This document shows positions 7,739 through 15,643 of a stretch of DNA of 64,000 nucleotides, piece after piece. Source of the DNA: Salinivibrio kushneri (GTDB lineage: Bacteria > Pseudomonadota > Gammaproteobacteria > Enterobacterales > Vibrionaceae). Both the position numbers and the translations under genes were made by a program. Under the pieces are notes generated by a model that was not told where the DNA came from, made no database searches, and worked only from the letters and a program-made list of their open reading frames with translations. The first letter of the stretch is position 1, and every line of letters begins with the position of its first letter. The stretch covers positions 1 to 64,000 of the forward strand of contig NZ_CP114589.1 in NCBI RefSeq assembly GCF_027286325.1, in the 5' to 3' direction.

Positions 7739-9370
7739 ATGCAGAACGCTTGGTGGCATGATGCCGTTGTTTATCAAATCTACCCTCGCAGTTTTTACGA
7801 CACCAATGGTGATGGCATTGGCGATCTTAACGGAATTATCGAGAAACTCGATTACTTACATTGGCTCGGCGTCAATGTGTTATGGCTATCACCGGTGTAT
7901 CAATCGCCGATGGATGACAATGGCTACGACATTTCCGATTACTGCGCGATCGCGCCTGAATTTGGCACCATGGAAGACATGACGCGCTTGATTGATAAAG
8001 CCGGCGCGCTTGGCATCAAGATCGTGATGGATTTAGTCGTCAATCACACCTCCGACGAACACCCTTGGTTCCAAGCTGCGCTTCAAGACAAACACAGTCC
8101 CTATCGCGACTTTTACATTTGGCGCGATGCCAAACCCGATGGCAGCGCACCCGATGATCAGGGCTCAATTTTTGGTGGCAGTGCATGGCAATGGGAGCCA
8201 AACACCGAGCAATATTACTTTCACTTGTTCTCCAAACGTCAGCCCGATCTGAATTGGGAAAACCCTGCCGTCCATGACGCCGTGCATAAAATGATGAACT
8301 GGTGGATCGATAAAGGCATTGGCGGATTCCGCCTCGATGTGATTGATTTAATTGGTAAGGAAATCGACAAAGGCATTACCGGCAACGGGCCGCGCCTTCA
8401 CCCTCTACTACAGGCAATGAATCGAGCCACATTTGGCGACAAAGACTTGCTCACCGTCGGCGAAACATGGGGCGCAACGCCGGAGATCGCCAAGCTTTAT
8501 AGCGCACCGGAACGCAATGAACTCTCCATGGTATTCCAATTTGAACATATTACCGCTACCTGGAAAGACGGCGATAAATGGCAGCCCGTACCTCTGGATG
8601 TCCCCGCCCTCAAACAGGTACTGTTCAAGTGGCAACAAGCGCTAGCCGATAGCGGTTGGAACTCACTATTTTGGAACAACCACGATTTGCCGCGCGCCGT
8701 ATCCAAGTTTGGTCACGACGGCCAATACCGAACCCGCTCGGCAAAAATGCTCGCCACAACCTTGCACTTGATGAAAGGCACGCCCTATATCTACCAAGGG
8801 GAAGAAATTGCGATGACCAATGTCGCCTTCCCGTCTATCGACGATTATCAAGACATCGAAACCCGCAATTTTTACCACTTGCGTGTTGCAGAAGGCGTTG
8901 ATCCAGACACCATGATGGAGGCGGTCTACCAAAACAGTCGCGATAACGCCCGTACCCCAATGCAATGGGAGAACGCACCGCAGGCAGGCTTTACCCAAGG
9001 AACACCATGGTTACCGGTTAATCCTAACTACACCACCATCAATGTGGCACGGGCAACTGAAAATAGCGGCTCTGTACTTTATCACTACCGTGAACTGATC
9101 AAGCTCCGCAAGCAATACCCAGTGATCGTACACGGCCAGTTTGCGCCTGTAGAAGAATCACACCCTAACGTGATGGCTTACGAGCGCTTCGACGACACCC
9201 ACCGTATTTTGGTGGTCAGCAACTTTAGCGAGCAAAAACAAACCATCACCCTCCCTGCACACTGGCACGATAAGGCCTTAACCTGCCTTAGTTACAATAT
9301 GGATCCAGTCAAACAGTTAAGCACCACCTACAAACTATCCCCTTACGAGTCGTTTGCGGTAATGCAGTAA
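7739..9370 (+). CDS. GH13 alpha-1,6-glucosidase (oligo-1,6-glucosidase/DexB-like)
   Basis: A 543-residue cytoplasmic glycoside hydrolase of the GH13_31 type, which releases glucose from isomalto-oligosaccharides or dextran fragments. The calcium site DTNGDGIGD is at residues 21-29. The catalytic residues are nucleophile D200 in GFRLDVIDL, acid/base E242 in TVGETWG, and D316 in WNNHDLPR. The residue after the nucleophile is Val, which in this family goes with alpha-1,6 rather than alpha-1,4 specificity. The stretch TVGETWGATPEIAKLYS followed by ELSMVFQFEH resembles dextran glucosidases more than trehalose-6-phosphate hydrolases. There is no signal peptide. AGAGG precedes the ATG. It is probably regulated by the divergent LysR gene. 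No sugar transporter lies nearby. Confidence 0.88.
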   Translation: MQNAWWHDAVVYQIYPRSFYDTNGDGIGDLNGIIEKLDYLHWLGVNVLWLSPVYQSPMDDNGYDISDYCAIAPEFGTMEDMTRLIDKAGALGIKIVMDLVVNHTSDEHPWFQAALQDKHSPYRDFYIWRDAKPDGSAPDDQGSIFGGSAWQWEPNTEQYYFHLFSKRQPDLNWENPAVHDAVHKMMNWWIDKGIGGFRLDVIDLIGKEIDKGITGNGPRLHPLLQAMNRATFGDKDLLTVGETWGATPEIAKLYSAPERNELSMVFQFEHITATWKDGDKWQPVPLDVPALKQVLFKWQQALADSGWNSLFWNNHDLPRAVSKFGHDGQYRTRSAKMLATTLHLMKGTPYIYQGEEIAMTNVAFPSIDDYQDIETRNFYHLRVAEGVDPDTMMEAVYQNSRDNARTPMQWENAPQAGFTQGTPWLPVNPNYTTINVARATENSGSVLYHYRELIKLRKQYPVIVHGQFAPVEESHPNVMAYERFDDTHRILVVSNFSEQKQTITLPAHWHDKALTCLSYNMDPVKQLSTTYKLSPYESFAVMQ

Positions 9371-9411
9371 AAAGGGCGCTCAGTCTGCCAATGTCATCAA
9401 TACAATAGGGT

Positions 9412-9437
9412 CGCGCCTGCAGGCACATGCAGGCGCG
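9412..9437 (+). terminator. GC-rich hairpin after the glucosidase gene
   Basis: CGCGCCTGCA (9412-9421) pairs perfectly with TGCAGGCGCG (9428-9437) around a 6-base loop, 42 bases after the stop. No T run follows, so it is a stable hairpin but only a possible terminator. Confidence 0.4.
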
Positions 9438-9514
9438 CGTCCGTTCAGGCCGTGTCGACAACGGGTGGAGGTACACCTATAGTTAAGTTTGTGAACAAAG
9501 GAGCAGTGTGATTA

Positions 9515-11017
9515 GTGTCCAACCGAAAGAGCAGTCTCATTTTTTGTGTGCTTTTTTGCTTGCTTCTCGGTGCAGTAGCAACAATGGGCTTAATGCGTTC
9601 GTTGCAGCAAGAGGAAGATAAAGCCCGTGGACGTGTCGAGGGGGTGAGCTTTCTGATCGCCGAATGGCTCGAAGGCTCATTTCAAATCACCGACTATTTA
9701 TTGCGCGACATACTAGGGCATGTAGAGCCTGAGGATCTCGTCTATCCGCCCAAAGATTCACAAGCACATCAGCAATTAACAGCGCTTATTGTCTCCAAAA
9801 TGAAGACCATCCCTAATGTCATTCTCGCTGGCCTTTTTGATCAAAATTGTATCATTACCCATGCTAATAGTGACGAACTGGGTTGGGATGGGAGCCATCG
9901 TGAATACTGCAAAGCGCTACGCGACTCCCCCGAACGAGATACATTCGTGTCCAACGCCTTCAAAAGTACAACTGGCCCACTAAACATCACTCAGACACGT
10001 GAGTTGTTGCCCGAACAGCCAGGCTTCAAAGGGTTTGCAGCGGTGGGCGTTGATCTTACCTTTTTTTCTAAATGGGTCGAACATATATCGATTGACCCTA
10101 TGGATGTCGTCGCCATCACCGACCAAAACCTCAGGCTCTTGGCACGAAAGCCCGCTATGCCGGAAGCCTTGGGTAAACTCATTGATGATCCTATCGTTGA
10201 GGCTTTCATCACATCCGGACAAACTGACAAGACCTTTCGTGCCACCTCGCCGATAGATGGCGTACCACGTTTATTCAGTATTCGTAAAGTTGAGGGACTC
10301 CCCTTTTATGCGGTGGTCGGGGAAGCAGACCACCACTGGCAGGCAGATTGGCGTCATCAGGTGAGAGTCGCCGTGGGGGCACTGATTGTGTTGTGGCTAC
10401 TTGCCTTGTTTACACTTCGCACCTATTGGGATCAGTTAAACTACCTTTCCGAGCTCAAAATTGCTCGTGACAAGCTTGAAACGCTGAGTATTACCGATCC
10501 CCTTACTGGCTTGGCGAATCGGCGCCGCTTTGATGAAGTGCTTGATGCCGAATATCACAGACTGAAACGAACACGCGCGTCCATGTCGATAATCATGATC
10601 GATTTAGATTACTTTAAAGCCTTTAATGATACGTATGGCCACCTAGCTGGCGATAAATGCCTAAAAGCGGTTGCCGATGTGATTCAACAAAGCCTCAAAC
10701 GCCCACAAGATTTGGCTGCACGATACGGGGGGGAGGAATTCAGTTGCATCTTACCGGAAACCCCACATGCAGGCGCAACCGCGATTGCGATGACCATTAA
10801 AGCATCGATTGCAGCACTCGGTATACGCCATAATAAGTCAGATGTCGCCCGCCATGTTACCGCGAGCTTAGGCGTTGCAACCATTGAGTGTACGCCAGAC
10901 ATCTCGCCTGACTACCTTGTTCACTTAGCAGACAAAAACCTATATTGGGCGAAGAACAATGGACGTGACCAAGTAGGGTTTGAGCAACACCAAATGCACA
11001 ATATGAAAGACGATTGA
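9515..11017 (+). CDS. Membrane diguanylate cyclase with periplasmic Cache-like sensor
   Basis: This protein probably makes c-di-GMP in response to a periplasmic signal. A transmembrane segment at residues 5-25 is followed by a 260-residue periplasmic part resembling a double Cache domain, with a second membrane segment near 288-303. The C-terminal GGDEF domain begins SITDPLTGLANRRRFDEVL. The catalytic motif is GGEEF near residue 406, so it should be active. An inhibitory I-site RPQD sits at the canonical distance upstream (RPQDLAARYGGEEF). The start is a GTG with AAAGGAG 10 bases upstream, a slightly long spacing. It stands alone between the glucosidase and the cassette region. The ligand is unknown. 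Confidence 0.9.
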   Translation: MSNRKSSLIFCVLFCLLLGAVATMGLMRSLQQEEDKARGRVEGVSFLIAEWLEGSFQITDYLLRDILGHVEPEDLVYPPKDSQAHQQLTALIVSKMKTIPNVILAGLFDQNCIITHANSDELGWDGSHREYCKALRDSPERDTFVSNAFKSTTGPLNITQTRELLPEQPGFKGFAAVGVDLTFFSKWVEHISIDPMDVVAITDQNLRLLARKPAMPEALGKLIDDPIVEAFITSGQTDKTFRATSPIDGVPRLFSIRKVEGLPFYAVVGEADHHWQADWRHQVRVAVGALIVLWLLALFTLRTYWDQLNYLSELKIARDKLETLSITDPLTGLANRRRFDEVLDAEYHRLKRTRASMSIIMIDLDYFKAFNDTYGHLAGDKCLKAVADVIQQSLKRPQDLAARYGGEEFSCILPETPHAGATAIAMTIKASIAALGIRHNKSDVARHVTASLGVATIECTPDISPDYLVHLADKNLYWAKNNGRDQVGFEQHQMHNMKDD

Positions 11018-11061
11018 CTTCTCACCTTGCTGTGCGTCATTACACACTGATACTGAACGTA

Positions 11062-11583
11062 TCAGTACATATACCCGAGCCAATCCATATGCCCTGCAGG
11101 CCATGATTTATCTTTCATCGGTTTAACGTACAATTCATCAACATACTCAACCGCAACGCCATAGTTGGTATGTTCATGGATGCGTAGCCAAGAGGCATGT
11201 GACTCGACAAGCTGAAAACCATTAGCCACATAAAAATCGTGCACTTCAGAGATGAGAATAATGAAATCAACGTCTTTATCTCTGGCATAGTCAGCCAATT
11301 GCGCCAACATACTCGAGCCAATCCCTTTTCTTTGCCAAGCGCTGTCGATGCAAAAATCACTCACCCCTAATACTTTGTATACGTCGCCACCAACATTCAC
11401 TGCCCTGTAATCCAACCCCATATAACCAATCAGTCGATTATCTTGGTACTGCAATGCCCGCATGTGCAGAAGCTGCTTATAGTAAGAACGGGCAACTTGA
11501 TGGTCAGGAAATACCTTGTTTCTAAGGGCTTGAATAGCCTCATGCTGCGCGTTCGACACTTCTATTTCTGGGAGAACTTCCAT
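11062..11583 (-). CDS. GNAT-family N-acetyltransferase
   Basis: A 173-residue acetyltransferase fold protein. The acetyl-CoA-binding motif A is AWQRKGIGSSMLAQLADYA, preceded by a beta-strand pattern (YKVLGVSDFCID). The substrate is unknown. No Shine-Dalgarno sequence is visible before the ATG at 11583. The neighbours on the same strand are small accessory genes, two of them bounded by attC-like sites. GNAT genes are common integron cassette cargo, but I find no attC of its own here. An inverted repeat, ACTGATAC/GTATCAGT (11046-11053/11059-11066), overlaps the 3' end. Confidence 0.75.
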   Translation of the reverse strand: MEVLPEIEVSNAQHEAIQALRNKVFPDHQVARSYYKQLLHMRALQYQDNRLIGYMGLDYRAVNVGGDVYKVLGVSDFCIDSAWQRKGIGSSMLAQLADYARDKDVDFIILISEVHDFYVANGFQLVESHASWLRIHEHTNYGVAVEYVDELYVKPMKDKSWPAGHMDWLGYMY

Positions 11584-11700
11584 GTTTAAGCTATTGATAA
11601 TAAATCCATTTATTCAATTATTAACCAAGTCGATATATTAATATGGTTCCAATCATGTTGGCTTATAGGTCACGGGGAAATGTGCTTTGATTCACACAAT

Positions 11701-11728
11701 AAAAATGGCGGCTTCTACGTGGGAGCCG
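11701..11728 (-). terminator. Possible terminator after the peptidase E-like gene
   Basis: On the minus strand CGGCT pairs with AGCCG (11724-11728 with 11709-11713) and is soon followed by a T run (CCATTTTTATT). It lies about 15 bases past the stop of the peptidase gene. The stem is short, so the call is tentative. Confidence 0.4.
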
Positions 11729-11742
11729 GATAAACACTTGGC

Positions 11743-12387
11743 CTAATCAAGATTCTTGACGGTAATCTTTGCCCCTGTTTGACTGGTAATCGTCTTATGG
11801 TGCCGACCATTAACGAAATGTAGTGCTGAATAATCACTGATCCCGTAGCAAGGCACGCTCACGTGGTGGCTAGCGAACTGAGAGAACAGCGCAGCTTTTG
11901 CGTCACTCCCCGTAAAATGCGCTGACGCCAGGCCTTGCAAAAAGCCCAGACCCTCAATAACGGAATACTTCTCAGGATCGCTATCTGTGATCCCGTAGTC
12001 GAACCAACATATTGCGCCCGCACTCATACCACACAATATGATGCCACTTTCATAGCAATCTTGAAGTATTCTATCTATCCCCCACGCTTTCCATACTGCG
12101 AACATAGAACGTGTATTACCACCGCCGACATAAATAACATCTTGCTCTTGCAGATGTGCTCGCCAGTCTAGGTTAGGTTTAAATAATGGAAAATGACTTA
12201 AGCGGCGACTGAGTTTAGACTGATAAAAACGATCGATTGCTTCCTCAGCATCCCCAGTGGCAGTGGGAATATAGCAAACTTTCGGATCGCTTTTCTCAGT
12301 TAAACGGAGCGCATATTGATCTAATTCGCTTTGTTGTTCTCCCATCATCCAACCACCACCGCCTAACGCGACAATATGTTTATCCAT
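11743..12387 (-). CDS. Peptidase E-like (S51 family) protein
   Basis: A 214-residue class I glutamine amidotransferase-like protein of the S51 family. Its relatives include dipeptidase E, which cleaves Asp-Xaa dipeptides, and cyanophycinase. The N-terminal ALGGGGWM and the YVGGGNTRSMF loop match the family. The nucleophile elbow is ILCGMSAGAICWF, with the serine where PepE has GSSAG. Variation around the elbow makes true dipeptidase E activity uncertain. The gene follows the zinc-ribbon gene by 22 bases on the same strand and is probably co-transcribed. Base composition is lower in GC than the metabolic genes nearby, as for the whole 11-14 kb segment. Confidence 0.75.
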   Translation of the reverse strand: MDKHIVALGGGGWMMGEQQSELDQYALRLTEKSDPKVCYIPTATGDAEEAIDRFYQSKLSRRLSHFPLFKPNLDWRAHLQEQDVIYVGGGNTRSMFAVWKAWGIDRILQDCYESGIILCGMSAGAICWFDYGITDSDPEKYSVIEGLGFLQGLASAHFTGSDAKAALFSQFASHHVSVPCYGISDYSALHFVNGRHHKTITSQTGAKITVKNLD

Positions 12388-12409
12388 TACGTGGCCTGTT
12401 TTTTAATTA

Positions 12410-12646
12410 CTATTGAAATTCGTCACCCTGACTTTTTAAGGTTTTATGCCCGCACCTTGTACAAACTTCGTATCGATCGATTAAGTCCAATGATGCACCA
12501 ACAGGACTGGCAACGCCACCAAAGAAACCGTCCAGAAAAGCCTTAAACTGTTCTTTTTTACTTTTTCCATATTTCGAACGCTTTTGCTTAATGATTTCTT
12601 TATGTTCAGTTTCTTTCCCACATTTATCACAAAATCGAGTATTCAT
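12410..12646 (-). CDS. Small zinc-ribbon protein
   Basis: A 78-residue protein with two CxxC knuckles, CDKCG near residue 6 and CTRCGH near residue 67. They frame a basic stretch (KQKRSKYGKSKK) and a hydrophobic, Gly-rich middle (AFLDGFFGGVASPVGASLDL). The four cysteines suggest a zinc ribbon; the function is unknown. The ATG lies 8 bases after the presumed R' boundary of the attC-like site at 12654-12742, and no Shine-Dalgarno is visible. Both features are common in the first gene of an integron cassette. Confidence 0.6.
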   Translation of the reverse strand: MNTRFCDKCGKETEHKEIIKQKRSKYGKSKKEQFKAFLDGFFGGVASPVGASLDLIDRYEVCTRCGHKTLKSQGDEFQ

Positions 12647-12653
12647 TTTAATT

Positions 12654-12742
12654 CATCAACGTTAATGCAACCGACTGTGCTATTCTATGCGTGTCCAGTA
12701 AAACGGATCAAGTCCAGGGCCTGCTTAATCGTCTTATTAGGC
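12654..12742 (-). other. Probable attC recombination site (second cassette)
   Basis: On the minus strand the element starts with an R''-like GCCTAAT (12742-12736), 5 bases after the stop of the 219-aa gene, and ends with GTTGATG (12660-12654). The inner arms ACGATTAAGCAGG and CATTAACG are complementary with single-base bulges, as in attC hairpins. R'' matches the 5' boundary of its own cassette (TTAGGC at 13426-13421) over six bases, as expected for a cassette. The AAC of R'' is AAT here and R' is imperfect, so the site may be degenerate. Confidence 0.5.
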
Positions 12743-12747
12743 TTTCA

Positions 12748-13407
12748 TTACTCGTATACTTTCAGCTCGTTGAGGATTAGCTCAACATCCTCGTCCCGCA
12801 ACTTGTCTACCAAAGAGATTTTCTTACCAATACCATTTATCGAAGTTCCAACGATTAACCCTTTTTGGTTAACAGGATTAATCCAAAATCGATCATGGAA
12901 TTCATTTGTTATGATATCTTTGACTAAGAGGCCAGAATTACTGCGTTTTAAATATGCATGAAACTTTGAAGAAACAGACTTATTGTTGCCATTTGATACC
13001 ACTGTGATATTTTTTAGTGAGCTGTATATAGGAGAAATCAAACTAATAAATTTATTGGCAATATCTTCCAGCTGCTCTTGTTTTGGATAAAAATACGGAT
13101 CAATGATGATCAACTCATCAGCAGGGTTCAACCTTTCCACAAACCTATGAAATACATTTTCTATGTCATCAAAATGCATACTCGGTGTTGTCACATCATC
13201 CATCACGACGCTGTAACGCAATAAAGAGTCGAAACCATTACTTACAACGTGATCTATGATTTTATTACGAAAGTAATAGATAGGATCGCTAACAATACTG
13301 AATGTATATTTTTCATTAATTTTATGCTTGAATAACTCACCAATAAAATTTAATAAATCATCATCTTCAGACTTTTTTGATATAGATAAATATAATTTTT
13401 TACTCAT
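12748..13407 (-). CDS. Cassette-borne protein with PLD-like C-terminal motif
   Basis: A 219-residue protein that I do not recognise as a whole. Its C-terminal third has FHDRFWINP, then GTSINGIGKKISLVDKL. This H-D-R ... G-[TA]-S-x-x-x-G-K-K pattern is seen in phospholipase D-like segments of some phage and accessory proteins. An acidic strand, ELIIIDPYFYP, sits near residue 100. There is no signal peptide or membrane segment. The gene is AT-rich relative to the core genes and lies between two attC-like sites. GAGGGG precedes the ATG, which is 14 bases from the cassette boundary. A defence or DNA-related role is possible, but nothing here shows it. Confidence 0.6.
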   Translation of the reverse strand: MSKKLYLSISKKSEDDDLLNFIGELFKHKINEKYTFSIVSDPIYYFRNKIIDHVVSNGFDSLLRYSVVMDDVTTPSMHFDDIENVFHRFVERLNPADELIIIDPYFYPKQEQLEDIANKFISLISPIYSSLKNITVVSNGNNKSVSSKFHAYLKRSNSGLLVKDIITNEFHDRFWINPVNQKGLIVGTSINGIGKKISLVDKLRDEDVELILNELKVYE

Positions 13408-13420
13408 AACCCCTCAGAAA

Positions 13421-13505
13421 GCCTAACGCCAGCCAACATGCGCGGCTACGAAATGGAGGCGAAGCCGCAATGTAGTAGGCGTCGCCGTGATTGGCCTTGT
13501 TAGCT
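13421..13505 (-). other. attC recombination site of an integron gene cassette
   Basis: Read on the minus strand this 85-bp element begins with R'' AGCTAAC (13505-13499), 8 bases after the stop of the repeat-protein gene. It ends with the perfect R' consensus GTTAGGC (13427-13421). The inner boxes GGCCAAT and TTGGC pair, and GCGGCT/AGCCGC forms a central arm, giving the imperfect hairpin typical of attC. R'' is the exact complement of the boundary GTTAGCT at 13894-13888 on the other side of the gene. That is the diagnostic relation between the two ends of one cassette. Confidence 0.75.
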
Positions 13506-13513
13506 CTTGAATT

Positions 13514-13864
13514 TTACTTAAAGGAATTACGGCCTGCTCTACCCAGCGCTCTCACAACATCTGAAGTGGGAGCGGATGACCTTAGTGACATGATAGATTG
13601 AACTGCGTCATCACCACCTGCTTCACCTAAAGCCCAAACAATATCGGAAGTAGGAGCGGAAGATCTGAACGACATGATGAACCGGACTGCCTCCGCACCC
13701 CCTGCTTTACCTAAGGCTCTAACTAGGTCAGAAGTTGGAGCTGAAGACCTAAGTGACATGATTTCTTTTACTGCTTCTGCACCGCCTGCTTCACCCAGGG
13801 CCCATACGATATCTGACGCTGGTGCGGAAGATCTGAGCGACATAATTTCCTTTACTGCTGACAT
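13514..13864 (-). CDS. Tandem 28-residue repeat protein (HEAT-like), cassette-borne
   Basis: A 116-residue protein made almost entirely of four 28-residue repeats with the consensus IMSxRSSAPxSDxVxALG followed by an AGG turn. The pattern suggests short HEAT or PBS-lyase-like helical repeats, usually protein-binding. Repeats 1 and 3 share DIVWALGEAGG; repeats 2 and 4 share VVRALG or LVRALG. This points to duplication of a 56-residue pair. There is no catalytic motif, signal peptide or membrane segment. GAGGA precedes the ATG. The gene fills a 467-bp cassette (about 13427-13893) bounded by GTTAGCT and an attC site. The function is unknown. Confidence 0.7.
   Translation of the reverse strand: MSAVKEIMSLRSSAPASDIVWALGEAGGAEAVKEIMSLRSSAPTSDLVRALGKAGGAEAVRFIMSFRSSAPTSDIVWALGEAGGDDAVQSIMSLRSSAPTSDVVRALGRAGRNSFK
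13523..13858 (-). repeat. Four tandem 84-bp coding repeats
   Basis: The four 28-codon units of the repeat protein are also similar at the DNA level, for example repeated copies of GACATGAT near 13589, 13673 and 13757 on the plus strand (84-bp spacing). The higher-order pairing 1 with 3 and 2 with 4 suggests a recent 168-bp duplication, so copy number may vary between strains. Confidence 0.7.
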
Positions 13865-13887
13865 TCTAGGTTCCTCATCTGATTGAT

Positions 13888-13967
13888 AGCTAACATTGTA
13901 TTATCACGTGTGCTCGATTTCCCAAAACCGTTATACGCGACAATGCTTACCTAAGCAATTGTTATAA
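13888..13967 (-). other. Possible third attC-like site
   Basis: On the minus strand TTATAAC (13967-13961) could be an R'' and GTTAGCT (13894-13888) is the R' at the 5' edge of the repeat-protein cassette. AACAATTG near the R'' end and CATTGT-type bases near R' are roughly complementary. A strong internal hairpin (ACAATTGCTTA/TAAGCATTGT) sits inside. R'' fits the consensus poorly, so this may be an attC remnant, an attI-like insertion point or an unrelated hairpin. Confidence 0.3.
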
Positions 13968-14466
13968 CTACTATTTACCGCCATTGCGGTCTACCTCTTT
14001 TCCGAGAAAGTGTGCATGCCGCCTATCTCTGGTGACGCGTTCACAACACTTAACAGGCTGACTCCCACTAAGTATTGCTGTCTAGATTATCAAAGCCGTG
14101 ATGGGGTTTCCGTACTTTGTTGCCCAAAGTGTTAGCAAGCACAGGTTTCATCCTTTGTTGTGGTATCAGAGACACCTAGTAGAGAGAGCGGATAGTTGCC
14201 AAGAAGAGGAGCGCATCAGCGCTGTAGGGTGATGTGTAAAAGCAACCTTGCTGAGACAAACATTTGTTCTTTTATCGCTGATGAGTTTATGTATAATCAA
14301 ACGCGAATAGATATCATTTCATTAGCGGCGCTTGTTTTCGACCGCGATCACGCTGAATCTATCTTGATGATAATTATAACAATATGGGTTATGTCCTATT
14401 AGCCTGTAATGGCGCTTTGAAGCACAAGAGTGGTGTCATCTCATGATGACAAACAAGGAACAAATA
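13894..14466. other. Gene-free region between the cassettes and the DAHP synthase
   Basis: This 570-bp stretch contains the possible attC-like element at its left end and a Fur-box-like site about 90 bases before the DAHP synthase start. No convincing coding region was found. The 68-codon open frame at 14196-14402 starts with TTG, has no recognisable family and overlaps the Fur site. No integrase gene or attI site is recognised. Confidence 0.55.
14368..14382 (+). promoter_or_regulatory. Fur-box-like site upstream of the DAHP synthase
   Basis: TGATAAT-T-ATAACAA matches the first half of the 7-1-7 Fur consensus (TGATAAT-N-ATTATCA) perfectly and the second half at four of seven positions. It lies 85 bases upstream of the DAHP synthase ATG, between that gene and the cassette region. 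Iron control would fit a precursor-supply enzyme in a siderophore locus. Confidence 0.5.
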
Positions 14467-15546
14467 ATGGCTATTGACCCTTCAGTGATCCGCGCCCATT
14501 CGTGGCAGGCACTGCCTAAACCGGCTGCACTTGCAACCGACATCCCTTGCCCAGACACACTCAGCGAACACATTGAGCACTCTCGGCGTGCGATTAAAGA
14601 GATTTTACATGGTCACGATGATCGCTTACTGGTTGTTATCGGCCCTTGCTCAATTCATGACCCAGAAGCAGCGCTAGAATACGCCACGCTACTGGCCCGT
14701 TACGCCAAGCACTACCAAGGTGAATTGGTTGTGGTGATGCGGACCTACTTTGAAAAACCACGTACGTCGGTGGGTTGGAAAGGATTGCTGTTTGATCCTG
14801 ATTTAGATGGTAGCGATAAAATCAGCAAGGGGCTTCAGCAAGCCAGATCCTTGCTGATTGATATCAATGCGCTGGGGCTACCAACTGCGACGGAGTTTCT
14901 CGATACCACCAGCTTTACTTACCTCGCTGATCTAATGAGCTGGGGCGCCATCGGCGCAAGAACAACGGAATCTCAGCCTCATCGTCAGCAAAGTTCTGGG
15001 CTCCCCTGTCCCATCGGGTTTAAAAATGGCACGGATGGAAATGTTGATGTGGCAATGGATGCTATTGTTGCCAGCAGCCACTCTCATTGTTATACCGCGA
15101 CCGGTCAAGATGGGCAGCTGTATGCGGTGAATAGCACCGGTAACCCCGACTGTCATTTGATTTTACGAGGTGGTAAAGCCCCCAATTACAGCGAGGCAGA
15201 TATCAATCAGGCACTGCGACAACTACAAGATAAAGGGATAAATACCGGCTTAATGATCGACTGTAGTCATGGCAACAGCCTGAAACAATTTCAACGCCAG
15301 CTGCTTGTCGCCGAAGCGCTATGTCGTCAGATTAGTAATGGCAATCACCACATTGCCGCCATTATGGCGGAAAGCTTCCTGGTTGAGGGTCGGCAAGAAA
15401 TATCAGAGGAGATGACCTTTGGGCAATCAATCACAGATGCGTGTCTTGGCTGGCAAGACACTGAAGTCATGCTAGACATGCTCGCCAATGCCGTGCGTGT
15501 TCGCCGCCAACAAAACGACGAACGTTTAGTCGCCAACGCATGCTAG
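14467..15546 (+). CDS. 3-deoxy-7-phosphoheptulonate (DAHP) synthase, siderophore-linked
   Basis: This enzyme condenses phosphoenolpyruvate and erythrose 4-phosphate to DAHP, the first step towards chorismate and so towards 2,3-dihydroxybenzoate. It is a class I AroG/AroF/AroH-type enzyme: VVIGPCSIHDPEAALEYA, MRTYFEKPRTSVGWKGL, GARTTESQPHRQQSSGLPCPIGFKNGTDG and MIDCSHGN are family signatures. It has about 359 residues from the ATG at 14467, which has AAGGA 6 bases upstream. The earlier ATG at 14443 lacks one. It lies beside siderophore uptake genes with a Fur-like site upstream. Vanchrobactin loci carry a similar dedicated DAHP synthase (vabG). Feedback sensitivity cannot be read from the sequence. 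Confidence 0.92.
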   Translation: MAIDPSVIRAHSWQALPKPAALATDIPCPDTLSEHIEHSRRAIKEILHGHDDRLLVVIGPCSIHDPEAALEYATLLARYAKHYQGELVVVMRTYFEKPRTSVGWKGLLFDPDLDGSDKISKGLQQARSLLIDINALGLPTATEFLDTTSFTYLADLMSWGAIGARTTESQPHRQQSSGLPCPIGFKNGTDGNVDVAMDAIVASSHSHCYTATGQDGQLYAVNSTGNPDCHLILRGGKAPNYSEADINQALRQLQDKGINTGLMIDCSHGNSLKQFQRQLLVAEALCRQISNGNHHIAAIMAESFLVEGRQEISEEMTFGQSITDACLGWQDTEVMLDMLANAVRVRRQQNDERLVANAC

Positions 15547-15587
15547 AACCATAGTTGAACTGCCGCAAACAAGGGCCAATAAAACAT

Positions 15588-15612
15588 TGCCAGCTTTAAC
15601 CGCTGGCATTTA
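15588..15612. terminator. Terminator between the DAHP synthase and ABC ATPase genes
   Basis: TGCCAGC (15588-15594) pairs with GCTGGCA (15602-15608), followed by TTTATT on the plus strand and preceded by an A-rich run that gives T's on the minus strand. The two genes converge here, so it may serve both. Confidence 0.6.
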
Positions 15613-15643
15613 TTGTCCGGCAAGGCATACGCAAAGACATGTT

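Noticed and set aside
7739..9370. Trehalose-6-phosphate hydrolase (TreC)
   Set aside because: The Val after the nucleophile and the TVGETWGATPEI region match alpha-1,6-glucosidases, and no trehalose PTS or TreR gene is adjacent.
9412..9437. attC-like or REP element after the glucosidase gene
   Set aside because: It is a simple GC-rich perfect hairpin without core sites and is not seen again in the window.
11743..12646. A third attC site ending the zinc-ribbon/peptidase cassette
   Set aside because: The expected R'' (CATCAAC on the minus strand) is not found downstream of either gene; only a short terminator-like hairpin is seen.
14374..14380. TTATAAC as a possible fourth cassette boundary matching the R'' at 13961-13967
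   Set aside because: It lies inside the Fur-box-like site of the DAHP synthase, has no attC-like arms around it, and a 7-base AT-rich match is likely by chance.
14196..14402. 68-codon open frame on the plus strand
   Set aside because: It starts with TTG, has no family resemblance or good ribosome-binding site and covers the Fur-like promoter element of the next gene.
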